Below are positions 23,673 to 34,750 of a DNA stretch of 64,000 nucleotides, piece by piece. The stretch covers positions 55,245,075 to 55,309,074 of the forward strand of contig OU744725.1 of NCBI GenBank assembly GCA_916613615.1. The letters run 5' to 3'. Source of the stretch: Steromphala cineraria (lineage: Eukaryota; Mollusca; Gastropoda; Trochida; Trochidae). The notes under the pieces were generated by a model. It saw nothing but the letters and a program-made list of their open reading frames with translations. It had not been told where the DNA came from and searched no databases. Both the position numbers and the translations under genes were made by a program. The number at the start of each line of letters is the position of its first letter. The first letter of the stretch is position 1.

Positions 23673-25010
23673 TAAAAGGGACAGAAGCACTTTAAAAAAA
23701 AAAACATACTGTAAATCAACAAATTAACGCGAGCGATTTATTAACGCGAAAAACGCGTCAGACACCAAGGCGCGATAATAAGTCGCGCGTTTTATAAACG
23801 CTTTTGTACACTAAACATGACATAAAATTCAACAAACACAAAATAATCAATCTATGTAGCTTTATTGAATAATTCCATATGATAAAAAGAGACAAAATAA
23901 CAATAAACAAGCATTTCAACATTTCATTCATTCGTTAATCTTTAGTGGGATGACACGTGTCAATGGACGTTTGAGCACTGTTAGTTACCAGTCAGTCTTT
24001 GTTTAAACTCAGCCGAGCATATCATTGGGGGAGTAGTACAACTACTAGTCAAGACGTAATCACCTAGTGTTTATTTAAGCATTTGGTTGTGCTTTGGTTC
24101 GAGACTACAATTTCCTAGAAAACTACAACACGTGGAAAAATGCGCTATGGTCCGAGATTACTTTTTCTTAGAAAACTAGAACATGTGACTCAAGTTTTTC
24201 AATTACGATAAAAAAATTTATCAAAAACATTCCCATTACTAATGTTTATGATGAACATATAGTATCATTATATTCTATCACGTAATTAAGCCTTATATGA
24301 TGTTCAGTTACGATAACAATTTTCAATGCGATCATTAAATATTCAAAATGGCGGCCATCGCTGCACATGCTAGTAATCTACATACCTGAAAAAAACATGA
24401 CGTTCAAATTCTCTTTACTCAATACATGACACTGAGATGATCCAATAATTAAAGATAACAAGGTAATTATGGCGTTTGAATACAGGATTAGTTGTTTCAT
24501 TGATGACCGGTTCGTGTTTTCATAACAATTATGACCGATACAAGCGGGGCACTTGGCCTTTATTGATTGCTTGTTAGCCTGATAATACCAGTAAATTGGG
24601 AGGTGATTTTGTAAACACTAATTATTGCCTGCTCGCGTTAATTAGTACACGCATTTGTGTTTGGTGGACGGCATTCGCGTTAATTAATACACGCGTTAAT
24701 TTGTTGATTTACAGTATTTAAAAAATTTCATTGATTATTGTACGTTAATGCTAAATGTATTATTTTTGTAGTGTCTAAAATCTCATTACACACAAAAATT
24801 ATCCATAGTCAGAGAACAAATTATAGAGATTCACATTAAGTCTATTGGCGGCCATTTTTGTGTGAACACCTTTAAATCATTTTGTGTAAGAAAAAGGAAT
24901 TGCATGGGTGAACTTTTCATAATATATTTACTGCTTCATTTAGTTTGAATACATTGTCTTTCAATTGGAAACATTTATTTTTCTGTTTTCCTGACATCAC
25001 CTTAAATTAA
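23673..25010 (-). mobile_element. AAAGGGGCAG-related element, interrupted and truncated
   Basis: The right part (24717-25005) is the reverse complement of the family: GGCGGCCATTTTTGTGTGAA, then ACTGCTTCATTTAGTTTGAA, then CCTGACATCACCTTAAATTA. The last 40 bp with the terminal repeat are missing. The left part (AAAGGGACAGAAGCAC at 23678) is the other end. A second element at 23709-24714 splits it. Confidence 0.65.
23709..24714. mobile_element. Nested CTGTAAATC-ended element, about 1.0 kb
   Basis: Perfect inverted ends CTGTAAATCAACAAATTAAC and GTTAATTTGTTGATTTACAG, with a TA target duplication at 23707-23708 and 24715-24716. Subterminal TTAACGCG motifs recur near both ends. CpG is high compared with flanks. 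No transposase frame; TA duplication and end structure point to a Tc1/mariner-like non-autonomous element. Confidence 0.8.
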
Positions 25011-25849
25011 GTCTATTATGGGTGCTGTGAGCTTAGAATGAATTGAAGAATAAGAAGACAAAGTGATAACTCTTCACATTACTTATTTGTACATATTCAT
25101 ATTCTATCAGTTCAATAGTCCAGCTAATCTTTAGTTTGTTCATTGATAGTATTAAGTACAGCAGATTTTTCACATAATGACAAACATACAAAATGGCTGA
25201 ACTAAAGCTCTTAAAAAGACTGATCAACATATGTATGTATGGATATCCAACATCAATGCCTATATATATATATCTGTGTAAGACTGATCACTTGGCTTCA
25301 TGCAGCCAGAAACAGTATTTATAGATGTATGTAATTATTGGCTGTTAATTAAATCTGATTTATGATAAGTAATGAAGACATATATTGCTATGCTTGTCTT
25401 TGATTGATGGATATTTCTGTCGTTTATGAGATGTAGATGTCAGAAGGGATCATTTAGTTCCAAATCTATCATCATTTGTGCCCACTTCTTAACATCTTAT
25501 GTGAACATGTCACAAGTAATCCTTAATATAGGAATAGCACTATTCGTGAAATAACTTTTTTGAAAGGGGAACGATGGAATAAATTTCAACAAAATAATAA
25601 TTCATTGATTTCATAAAAAAAAATTCAATTCCACTTCCATTTTCTTAAAATGTAACAGGCATTTGGATAGTGTAGAGGACAGGGATATAACCACAACAGA
25701 ATTGAAATGAAACATGTAAAATATTTATTAATAAAATGAGTTGATGACTGAAGTAATTTTACCATGGCAAAAATATTCTTATTAACACAATCGAGAGACA
25801 GTAACAATAAGTATTTCATGAGGATGATATGCCAAGTTATATATTTGAA
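25011..25849. other. No feature supported
   Basis: AT-rich, with a short TA run at about 25261-25274. Minus-strand frames here are hydrophobic chance frames. Confidence 0.4.
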
Positions 25850-25960
25850 TATTACAACTCCATTTAGTTTAAATACAGTGTCTTTCAATTGAAACCATTA
25901 ATTTTCATTTTCCTGACATCACCTTATATTCCCCCTAAAAACGTGCTACTGCCCCTTTAA
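25850..25960 (-). mobile_element. Solo right-end fragment of the AAAGGGGCAG family
   Basis: Reverse complement of the first 110 bp of the intact copy, ending GTGCTACTGCCCCTTT. The rest of the element is absent. Confidence 0.75.
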
Positions 25961-26419
25961 CGGAAACATAACCTCCTAAAAAGCATAGGAAGTCATCTAC
26001 TGACAGAGCCTCTGATAAGCCGTTTCTTACATTAATAAAAATAGGAGATATTTGAGAATTTGTTTTCAGAGACAAGCCTATCAACAATGGTCCATACCAG
26101 AATGTATAAGCTTTGTATATAATCACTTGACACAAACACTAGTCAATACTAATTAGAGAGAAAGGCATACAGGACCCCTATGCACTGGAGTGTGGTTGAC
26201 AGCTGCAAGTGGCATACTAATGTGTACTCTCCTGTACTGTGTATCCTGTGTATCATTGATAGAGCAACAGCTGATATAGCGATTGACATCTTTTCAATGA
26301 AGTGAGTTCTGCAGAACAGTGATAAATTGGCATAAATTATGATTTTTTAAATTTCCAGTACATGACCAAATTTCTCCCATTTAGATTTTTTATCATTAAA
26401 TCTTGCTGTCCTTATTAAT

Positions 26420-26779
26420 CATTCTCTCTCCACAGAGGCAGATCAAGTCATGAAATGTTGATATAGCCTCTGTTCTATTACGCCGAAGTCTGTGGGTTCC
26501 GGCAGTTTCCCCTAGCGGACAAAATTTGTGCCACAATCCATTTGAAATTCTTTTGCAAATGACAACACTTCTCGCATGGAAAGGGTGATTCATATCACAA
26601 TGTTTTTGCCATGATTCCATAGCCAAAATAATGATTTTAGAACAGCATCACTGATTGCACAACTAACTTTGATTGCCTCCAATAAGACATCTCCCATTCT
26701 AGCCCACAAAGTCGGCGTAATAGAACAGAGGTTGTATCAACATTTCATGACGTCATCTGCCTCTGTGGGGAGAGAATGT
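26420..26779. mobile_element. MITE with long (about 78-bp) inverted termini
   Basis: Left arm 26420-26498 (ATTCTCTCTCCACAGAGGCA ... CTGTTCTATTACGCCGA) is complementary to the right arm 26701-26779 with about ten mismatches. The 200-bp centre has no coding frame. The arms contain TGACGTCA-like sequence. Confidence 0.8.
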
Positions 26780-27039
26780 TCTTTATACCACCCATTCATT
26801 CAGAGACTCAGTACAGGGAATTAATGTAGGGAACCCTGAGGAAGTCTGCTGGATTGAAGGTGACAGGTACAGACTGTGAAGGGTCAGTTAGACATGTCTG
26901 TCCACTCCAACCGGTCACTGCTAACAGTAATGACCACTTCAACAGACCAGCTACTCTTGGAGAGAGCTCTTGAGTATAACTGCATGCTTTGCAGAGCACC
27001 TTAGACTGGCTCATCAGTTCTGTTAAGCAAAAAATAATT
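26780..27039. other. Unique GC-richer patch
   Basis: The minus frame 27014-26808 is open for 68 codons with ordinary protein composition (KVLCKACSYTQELSPRVAG...) and ends in a stop. No splice sites or homology are recognised, so it is recorded as a patch and not as a gene. Confidence 0.3.
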
Positions 27040-27142
27040 AAAGGAGCCTTCTTAGTCTAGACAATGTTGGCAAGTCTAGATGCCTCAGCTTTGAAATGCT
27101 TTATATTAAAGCTGAAATTAAGAATTGTTTGGGGCTCCTTTT
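27040..27142. mobile_element. Tiny inverted-repeat element (AAAGGAGCC ends)
   Basis: Left AAAGGAGCCTTCTTAGTC, right GGGGCTCCTTTT; the interior contains GTTGGCAAGTCTAGATGCCT. A reversed partial copy lies at 50926-50975, and worn traces near 51350-51430 and 56398-56436 share AGACTTG and GGAGCC/GGCTCC motifs. Confidence 0.55.
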
Positions 27143-27370
27143 TATATTTTTATATGAAATATTGAATATTGAAATGTTAGAGAATTTTTTTTCAGGAACT
27201 ATCTGTTAGTCTAGCTACTCTGTCCTTGGATATGGTCAAATATTTCAAACCTTCATGCTTTTTTTTTTCTTGGTTGTGTTATTTCAAAGAAAACTTTTAT
27301 CTGTCCTTTTTCAAATTCTTGTGGAACAATTAAAGCAAATTCAGATGTGAAGGTGAAGCTGTTGAGATAT

Positions 27371-27605
27371 TAAAGGGACAGTCCTAACGGGGTAGTTTTT
27401 GTGAAAATGAAATTCAAGAAAACCCAGTCATACATTCTATTCTTTGTCAAATTGTCAATGTCTAGAACAACTAAAATGTTACCCTCACTAAAATATTTCA
27501 AAGTAAGTGAGACAAAAAATCATTTAGTAATCATATGAAAGTATAAACAGGGAGGTACTCATGAATCTTGTTTCCACAAAAAATACCCCGATAGGACTGT
27601 CCCTG
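27371..27605. mobile_element. Inverted-repeat element, AAAGGGACAGTCCTA ends
   Basis: Left AAAGGGACAGTCCTAACGGG, right CCCGATAGGACTGTCCC, each adjoined by a GTATTTTT-like block. About 235 bp, no coding frame. The right subterminal block (TTTCCACAAAAAATACCCCG) is shared with the 44.66-kb element. Confidence 0.75.
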
Positions 27606-28786
27606 GCTGTGATGGGAAAAGGTGGATGGCACAACAGACTTTTAAAATCGAAACCCCAAACTGACTGATACATATCCATCCTAAAAGGGAAAAATTGTCA
27701 ACATAATACAAATAAGCAATGATCAAGTTTAAAGTGCATACATGAATACTTAACAATTTAGCACCAATTAACATGTTAAATCCCTACATTTAAACCTATA
27801 AAGTAAGGAAGTGAACATACTCCAAAAAGTTGTCTATTTGGCAATGAAGAAGTTTTTATCACAAAAATAATTTTTTGTGCATGTGTTACAAATTCTCTTT
27901 GAGACTTCATTAACAAATTATTAATAGAAGCTCTGTCAGCCCTGACATATAGATCATTATGATTGTTAAACTGGGTCACGATTTACGTCATTGCAGGACT
28001 GGGGCACTGGGTGATGGGAAATAGATCGCCCCTAATGCCTGTAATTCAGTACAGAAGAATGGTAATGTGTAACCATTTGTGACTGATATCATATCAACTT
28101 GGAAACATGCTATTAGCAAAGCCACAACACATGGAACTGTCTAAGCACTATGGTTAAAACTTGTGTGTTGCCTGTGACTATGACAACATTGATGGTCTTG
28201 CTATAATTTGATCTGCCTGCCCCATGTTAATGACGCAAAGATTTGGAGAATAAAAGACGCAAAGAGTCCGTGAATAAAAGCGGCAGAGATTCCATGAATA
28301 ACAGACAGAGAGATGATAATCCCTCAGGGTTTCTGTGAATCAGCTGCCTTAATCCAATGCCCCATGTCAGTGTTTGTATTATGTGATCAGAAAGGCCTCG
28401 ATTGTCAGAGAGATTAAACTCTGCAATATATTCATATGAAGCTGATACTACCAATGGGTATGAATAGACATTCGTTGTCAACTTGTCTCTCTATCAGACC
28501 TTGAAGACAGTTAAAGGGACAGTAATATCAGGTATGGAGGAGTCAGTTCATATGAACTCATATTCAGTCTCTGACAAATGATTTTAAAGTTTATAAAATA
28601 AAAAAAGGTGCCTGACTTCTAAAATGGTTTGTTAAGAGGTTATGTTAAGATCAAACTCTTAACTACAGTCTGAGTGAGACTAGGGGTGGATTTGAGCTGA
28701 CATGATTGTGAAATTATATTAATATGATCAAAAACAAATATTTCAAGTCTTCTGACTTGAATTGAGTATGATTTGATAATCATGGT
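27606..28786. other. Mostly unique; small 31-bp triplication
   Basis: At 28238-28310 three diverged units read GCAAAGATTTGGAGAATAAA, GCAAAGAGTCCGTGAATAAA and GCAGAGATTCCATGAATAAC. AAAGGGACAG at 28513 is a lone end-like motif without a partner. Nothing else identified. Confidence 0.45.
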
Positions 28787-28874
28787 AATGGTTTTATTGA
28801 AGAATTGAAGACAAAGCTATAGCTGTTAAAAGTGAATCAAAAGGCTTTGTCTTCAATTCTTCCATAAAGCCATT
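28787..28874. mobile_element. Short hairpin, 31-bp arms
   Basis: Left arm TTTTATTGAAGAATTGAAGA (28791 on) pairs with the right arm TCTTCAATTCTTCCATAAAG (28849 on), each continuing to AATGG/CCATT. Two or three mismatches and a roughly 25-base loop. Likely a snapback remnant. Confidence 0.65.
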
Positions 28875-29061
28875 AAAAATTGTGAATCCTGTTTCCCAAT
28901 TCAAAATTTTAAACCATGACAATGTTGAAAATCCTTTTAAATACTTTTTAAAAAATTGTGAAGAAATCTTTTTACAATCATGAGTAAAAAGCAAATGTGA
29001 TTCGGCAAAAATTGTTGCGGTAATGGCAAATTATATAATGATAATCCTAAAAAGTTAAAAG

Positions 29062-29263
29062 AACAAGATGTGTTTGTGAAACACGAATGCCCCCGGATGC
29101 ATATGTCAAGTATCAAAGACCTAGCTCCGACCAATCAAAAGTTATGACCAAGGTTAAAGTTTTTGTGGACAAACGGACAGACAGACAGACGGACAGACAG
29201 ACGGACAGACGGACAGGTGAAAAACAATATACCCCCGGAATCTCCGATTCGGGGGCATAAAAA
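29062..29263 (+). mobile_element. Dispersed 200-bp element with GACGGACA array, copy 1
   Basis: AACAAGATGTGTTTGTGAAA, ACGAATGCCCCCGG, a GGACAGACAGAC/GACGGACA simple array, then a terminal hairpin CCCCCGG...TTCGGGGG and ATAAAA. A near-identical copy is at 40722-40933. No coding; possibly SINE-like given the A-rich end. Confidence 0.8.
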
Positions 29264-30515
29264 TAATTAAGTAATTTGTATCTCAAAAGATCTCTCTTAA
29301 CTTAAAACTAAACAATAGATAAAATTGATTTATAATTAGTCAAACAATGATTGAATGTTTGTTTTGAAATCCGCAAAAGAAAAAAGATTGACACATTCCT
29401 TGAGTAATTTTCTTTTTTAAAATTATGACCAAACCATATTTCCAATTTTCAGACAGATTAATGCAATTTATTTCAAATAAAACTTGGAGTAAGAAGTGTC
29501 ATAAAATCACAGTGAAGAAAACCAAGCTTGAAAGAGTTACTTCCCTTTAATCAAAGTTCTGCAGCACAACCAAGACAACTGGAAAGAACGACTAACTCTT
29601 AATTTGGTAAAATGATTCCGATCTTCAAAATCCATTTAAGTTCTTATCCAAATTGCCAATGGACAATTCCAGATTATTTTGTGTGATAACAAACTTGTAT
29701 AATTTTTATGTATAAGCCAATCTGAATATTTTAATGGTAATTCTTACAATTCTAGTTGTATGTCATTGAACCAACAATTTAATAATATATTCTGGGGTGA
29801 AAAAAACTAATCTTTTGAATAAAATTATGACCAAAAAAATCAAAGGTATTTTGATTACTATTTCTGAAAAGCATAATTTCCTTAAATCTATCAGAATAAA
29901 AAATGTCATATTTTAAAATGCTTTTAAAAATCTGCATTTAAAAAAAAAAATTGCAAAAACATTTTTATCTTTAAGACACATCACCAACGTATGTGCCAAG
30001 CGACCCGAAAATTAATACAGAGCGAGACAAGCAAAACCCAGAGAAGACCTTTCGGACTTGTTTTTCCATTTCTAAAAATATTTATGTCAATTAAGTACCA
30101 TAGATTGTAACCAAATGTCAACTGGGAGGGAGATACTAAATCAGCATTGACACTGATGACCTATAGAAAACAGCTCTGATGGACAGCGAAACACTAAAAC
30201 TTCTTATACCTCACCTGTTCCCATGGCAACATCAAATATCAAGTTTCCATGCCAACCTGATGCCAATTATTTCTTGAAAGCAAAAATTTTTCTATTAATC
30301 ACTATATATCAAAGAACAAATAGTTGGGTTGTGTTATTGAATTCTTTCACTTACATGCCATATATGATGTAGATTGATGAAGTCTTAAAGGTGATATTTC
30401 CTTAACTATATATGTTCAAAGTGACCCATTATTTATTTGTACACATAAATTCAATTACTGCAAATTAATATGAAATATATGTTATAGTTCAAACCAGCAT
30501 TATTGATCTTATTTA
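29264..30515. other. No gene; one RFX-type motif
   Basis: AT-rich sequence apart from the GTTCCCATGGCAAC motif at 30217. No open frame with splice context. Confidence 0.4.
30217..30230. promoter_or_regulatory. RFX-type X-box motif
   Basis: GTTCCCATGGCAAC matches the RFX-family X-box pattern (GTNRCC-AT-GGNAAC). A similar ATTGCCATGGCAAC is at 53138-53151. A match by sequence only; occupancy unknown. Confidence 0.3.
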
Positions 30516-30671
30516 GACAATAACTCACGAGTGACGGGGAATGACAGCTAGATTTTATCTTTCCTTCGTTATATTAATAGTGTAATTCTCTCACCAAGGC
30601 TCAAGAATTACAAACTTAATATAACAAGGGAAAGATTATCTGTGATTGCCTGTCACGAGTAGGTTATTGTC
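30516..30671. mobile_element. Inverted-repeat element, GACAATAACTCACGAGTGAC ends
   Basis: Left GACAATAACTCACGAGTGAC...TCTTTCCTTCGTTATATTAA pairs with right TTAATATAACAAGGGAAAGA...GTCACGAGTAGGTTATTGTC. Arms of about 60 bp, loop about 40 bp. Confidence 0.75.
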
Positions 30672-31160
30672 ATAGCCGCGCGTGTCTATGACGTCATTAC
30701 AATCGAATGAAACCCGTCACATTCTAAGCAACCGAAAGTTAATGCAAAAACAAAATTATATGTTGATCGATAATTTCTATATTTTCGTACAATTTGACCG
30801 ACTCATCAAACGTCATTGGCATCTGCACATGTGAAAATTGGCAGTTAGCAACAACATACTTATTGAACTTGTTAAGATTTAGAATCAGGGAAAACAATTT
30901 GTCAGTCAAATACAAGTTTGAAAGATGAACGAAATAGTCCCGGCACAACGTTTAATTTGATTGGTTCAAAACAACTAATCAAAAGACAGGAAAATGTAAC
31001 TCACTAGGGACTTACATGAAAAATACCACCCTGTGTCCGTCCTCCCATATGGGTAATAATAAGCAAATAACCTGATATTCCTTATTATAAGTGAGTCATC
31101 ATTATACAAGACTTATAAAATACAGGGATAACACAAAATAGAAACAAAATATTTCCAATA

Positions 31161-31716
31161 CAGTCAGGCCTCGATAATCCGAACGCTTCCGTTTTTCATC
31201 AAAAACGTTCGGATAGTGAAGCGTTCGGACTACTGAAACGAACCTAACAAGTTGGAGTTACTCGACTCTGAATCTACAGACAGACGAGAATGTATTTAGT
31301 ATATCAAACAAGTTTATTTCATATACATATATATATATATTTATAACTATTACACAATTTATTAAAATCATAAACTCCAGAAACACAAAGTGAGACATTT
31401 CAATATATTACAATCACAAAATACCGTCACGCTCAACTCGCATGTCAATCCACTGTCATTGAAGTTTACCGATCCAATCAAGGTATTGATCACTTAACCG
31501 AACGGATTTGATGAACGGCCGGATTAATGAAGCAGAAATAGTGATAATTAACTAATCCGTTACAGCTAATTGGCGTTCGGATTCGGAGACTGAAGCAACG
31601 GATTAATGAATCAACATTTAATGAGTTTATATAGAGATTAGTTTGGTTACAGCAGGCTACCGTTCGGATACCGCGGGATTCGGATTATCGGTGGACGGAT
31701 TATCGAGGTCTGACTG
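31161..31716. mobile_element. CAGTCAGGCCTCGATAATCC element, copy 2
   Basis: Near-identical to the 14.3-kb copy across its 556 bp, same orientation, flanked by TA at 31159-31160 and 31717-31718. A few substitutions and a slightly longer TATA run separate them, so both insertions are young. Non-autonomous. Confidence 0.85.
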
Positions 31717-32592
31717 TATATTGCAAGAATACAAGGCCGAAAAAATTATAACTTGATTGTCATTTCTCTACCTATTTTACATACCAGAACTTTTATGGCA
31801 AATATTCTTTTTGATCTTGATTGGGGAAAATTATAATGAATATGAACATCAAAAGATCAATTTGTTTCATGATTATTATTTTTTATTGATAATTTCTTTT
31901 TGAGGTTTGTAAGCTGTATGGCTGAAATAGAATATATATGTAACTGATGATTAAAAACTATGGGAAATGTATTGGAATGTGAATATGAACAATTGGCCAT
32001 GGTTGAAATGTTGAAATTTTCAACCTTAGATTAACTTACATCAGGGACGTTGAATTGATAGAGAAATTACGGTGGTGCCTTTAAGTATATTTGGAATATC
32101 ATCCACTCCTTATAATTGTTAAATGAGAAAATTTGAAAAAAAGTACTAGCAAAGAAAATGCTATCTTGTCTTTTTCTCATATCTAGAATATCATCCACTC
32201 CTTACATACCAAGGAAAACACGGAGAGGAAAACATATCTGGTATAAAAACTCTGAGATAACACAACTGCAAATTTTTTACCTTTTCATATTAAATTTCTT
32301 AATCAACAAAGAGATAAGATGCAATAATTGCAAGATAAATATTTACATATATAACTGGCACTCCACATGTGATAATTACCCTCAATGATAAGTATCAACA
32401 TTCCTGACGATCACTGACAACATATTACTCTCCTTTTGTTTATTATGTAAACATGGCTTGTTTGTTTCCTTCAAGATGTCAGATCAAGATCTTCTCTGGA
32501 AGGATTCTTCAGTTATGCTAACCATAAGAAGGGCTGGCATTCAGTCTATCAAGTAACAGACTGACATCTTGTCTCTTATTTACAGATTTGTA

Positions 32593-32860
32593 TTGTCTTT
32601 TATTACACAAAGGGGAAATCTAATTCAATATTTGTGAACAGACTCAAAGAACTTGAATATCCTGGAAACTTATTTTCAAGAAATCATATCTCTGCTAAGT
32701 AGAAAAGAGGAAATGATATAATGTTTCCAAAGATCTGGACTTTTGTTTTGGCTTTTATTACACAAAGGGGAAATCTAATTCAATATTTGTGAACTGGAAT
32801 ATCTATGAAACTTATAATCAAGAAATCATATCTCTGCAAAGTGGAAATGAAATAAAGAAA
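32593..32860. repeat. Tandem duplication, 155-bp period
   Basis: CTTTTATTACACAAAGGGGA, then AATCTAATTCAATATTTGTG, then AAGAAATCATATCTCTGC occurs at 32597 and 32752. The second copy has lost about 20 bp. Nearby, TATCATCCACTCCTTA also occurs twice (32097 and 32188). Confidence 0.8.
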
Positions 32861-33519
32861 TGAAAGACCTAGACTTTTGTCACAACTGGGATTTGAAATA
32901 AGAGATATCACCCCTTCATATTTACTGCTTGTTCAAGAGAAATTTAAAATCAACACCATTTCAAGAGGAACACAACAACAAAAACTACACAAAATCTTAC
33001 TCTTACAATGAACTTTCCTTTCTCCATGTCAGTTGGTAAATTTTACATGTCTATTTCTGATCTGGTACAAATTGGTTGAAGAGATAGAATACATAAATAT
33101 AATCAATATCATATGGAATTAAAATAGGTAAACAATAAGGAGAAAACACAACAATATTTCAAGGTAAAGTAATGTAAAGTACATAGTATTGATATTTTAC
33201 TGCACCTTCATACAATAAAAGGGAGATAACTCTTGGAGCACTAAAAAGTTAGATTTCCACAGCTAATAAAACCACTAACTCAACCGATTTCAATAATTTC
33301 AAATACGTTCATATTTGTTTTTAAAGCCTAGACTTTAAACCTTTTACTAAAAAAACTTTCAAATCATTTAGAAAACTATTCATTTTAAATAACAAACTTG
33401 TATTTCTTTCCTGAAACGGTCTGTGACTGTGAATTTGAAGATATTAAAGCAAATTTACAATATTTTCCCTATAATTGCAGTTTAACAACTGCTATATACA
33501 TGACATAAAAATACTGCTC

Positions 33520-33780
33520 CAAACTTCATCATCATAATTATCAATATTATATGATCATCATGATTATCCTTTTTTGGCATCATTTTAATCATCATCATAT
33601 TCATTATTATTATCAACAACATTATCATGTACATCAAGATCATCGAGATAATCAAGAAGATCATCACCATCACCATCACCATCACCATCACCATCACCAC
33701 CATCACCATCACCATCACCATCACCATCACCATCATCATCACCACAACCACCACCACCACCACCACCACCACAGCCACCC
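33520..33780. repeat. CAT/CAC trinucleotide microsatellite
   Basis: Imperfect ATC-rich sequence becomes regular CATCAC repeats (about 33662-33735) and then CCACCAC repeats (33740-33777). All long frames here (poly-His, poly-Asp, poly-Thr, poly-Val) are products of the repeat on six frames. Confidence 0.95.
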
Positions 33781-34369
33781 AAGGCAGCTACGAAGCTGAT
33801 AAACAGGCCCATGAAACTAGTAGTTTCATCAACAGATTCACAGCTCATATAGCAGAGCATACAGCTCACTCAAAGTGTGTGCATGGTGTCCACAAATTGT
33901 TACAAACTCTAACTTACCAGATCCTGTATTGCAGCACTTAAAAGAAATCCTGGAATTTCTCCAAGTCTATATCAACCACGTGGGGTGAACAGTTACATCG
34001 CAAATAGATTTAGCTTATACTTTCTCTCAAGGCAGAGATTGTTACATCTTAACCCATAATAGGCAGGTCAACATGTTAGTATTGACTCACTTTACAACTT
34101 TTAGTAGAGCTCTGCAAAATTGTGTGCAGTTCACCATTGAATTGATGACATTTTTTAGTCCAACCTTCCTGACACAAAGCAGGAGATTTAATTGTGCTGT
34201 CAATTGGGCGAAAAACTCTAAAATCTGCCTCTGTTCACCAAGCAATTCTACAGGGTACCCTGTGAAGGTTATGTTAGATTTGAGGTTACCTTCAAAAAGT
34301 GTAACTGGCATCTTGGGATAGACTGCTGCAATAATGAGAATACCATATTGATAATGCTTTCAGGGCAGA

Positions 34370-34750
34370 TATGCACTATATCAATTTACCATCCAAAACT
34401 CAGTCCGACAGGAGATATCACTCGTTTGAGATCCACAGGTATTTCCTATGAGATATCGTTTTGACATTAGATTTTGGACAATGCCCTATTGGTGTCACCT
34501 ATATGACATCACAATACTATTGTATTATCAAGTAATGACATCACATTGCTACGACGTCGCAAACATGATAACATCACAATGATATAATAACACAGCACTG
34601 CATGAACAACAATTCTCCCTGAAATCCTCCCTGGTGTCTTCTGATATGACACTCATTGATAAAAGCCTCGGATATTTGCAACTTATATCAACTCTGATTA
34701 ATATATTTGATATCAGGAGACATGACCTGGGTGAGATTCTCTATATATCC
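34370..34750 (+). repeat. CRE-motif/foldback block, copy 1
   Basis: Homologous to 38090-38530: CAGGAGATATC, GACAATGCCCT, a run of TGACATCA-like motifs (34504, 34536, 34552, 34568), then GGTGTCTTCTGATAT and TTTGATATCAGGAGACA with GGGTGAGATTCTCTATATAT at the end. More decayed than copy 2. Confidence 0.7.

Noticed and set aside
26808..27014. 68-codon minus-strand frame with protein-like composition
   Set aside because: No splice sites, no known motif, squeezed between two inverted-repeat elements.
33905..33940. Minus-strand donor GATCTG/GTAAGT
   Set aside because: All frames behind it meet a stop within a few codons unless a six-base exon is assumed.
33482..33941. Poly-His, poly-Asp/Gly, poly-Val/Met and Ile-Thr open frames
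   Set aside because: All are six-frame translations of the CAT/CAC microsatellite.
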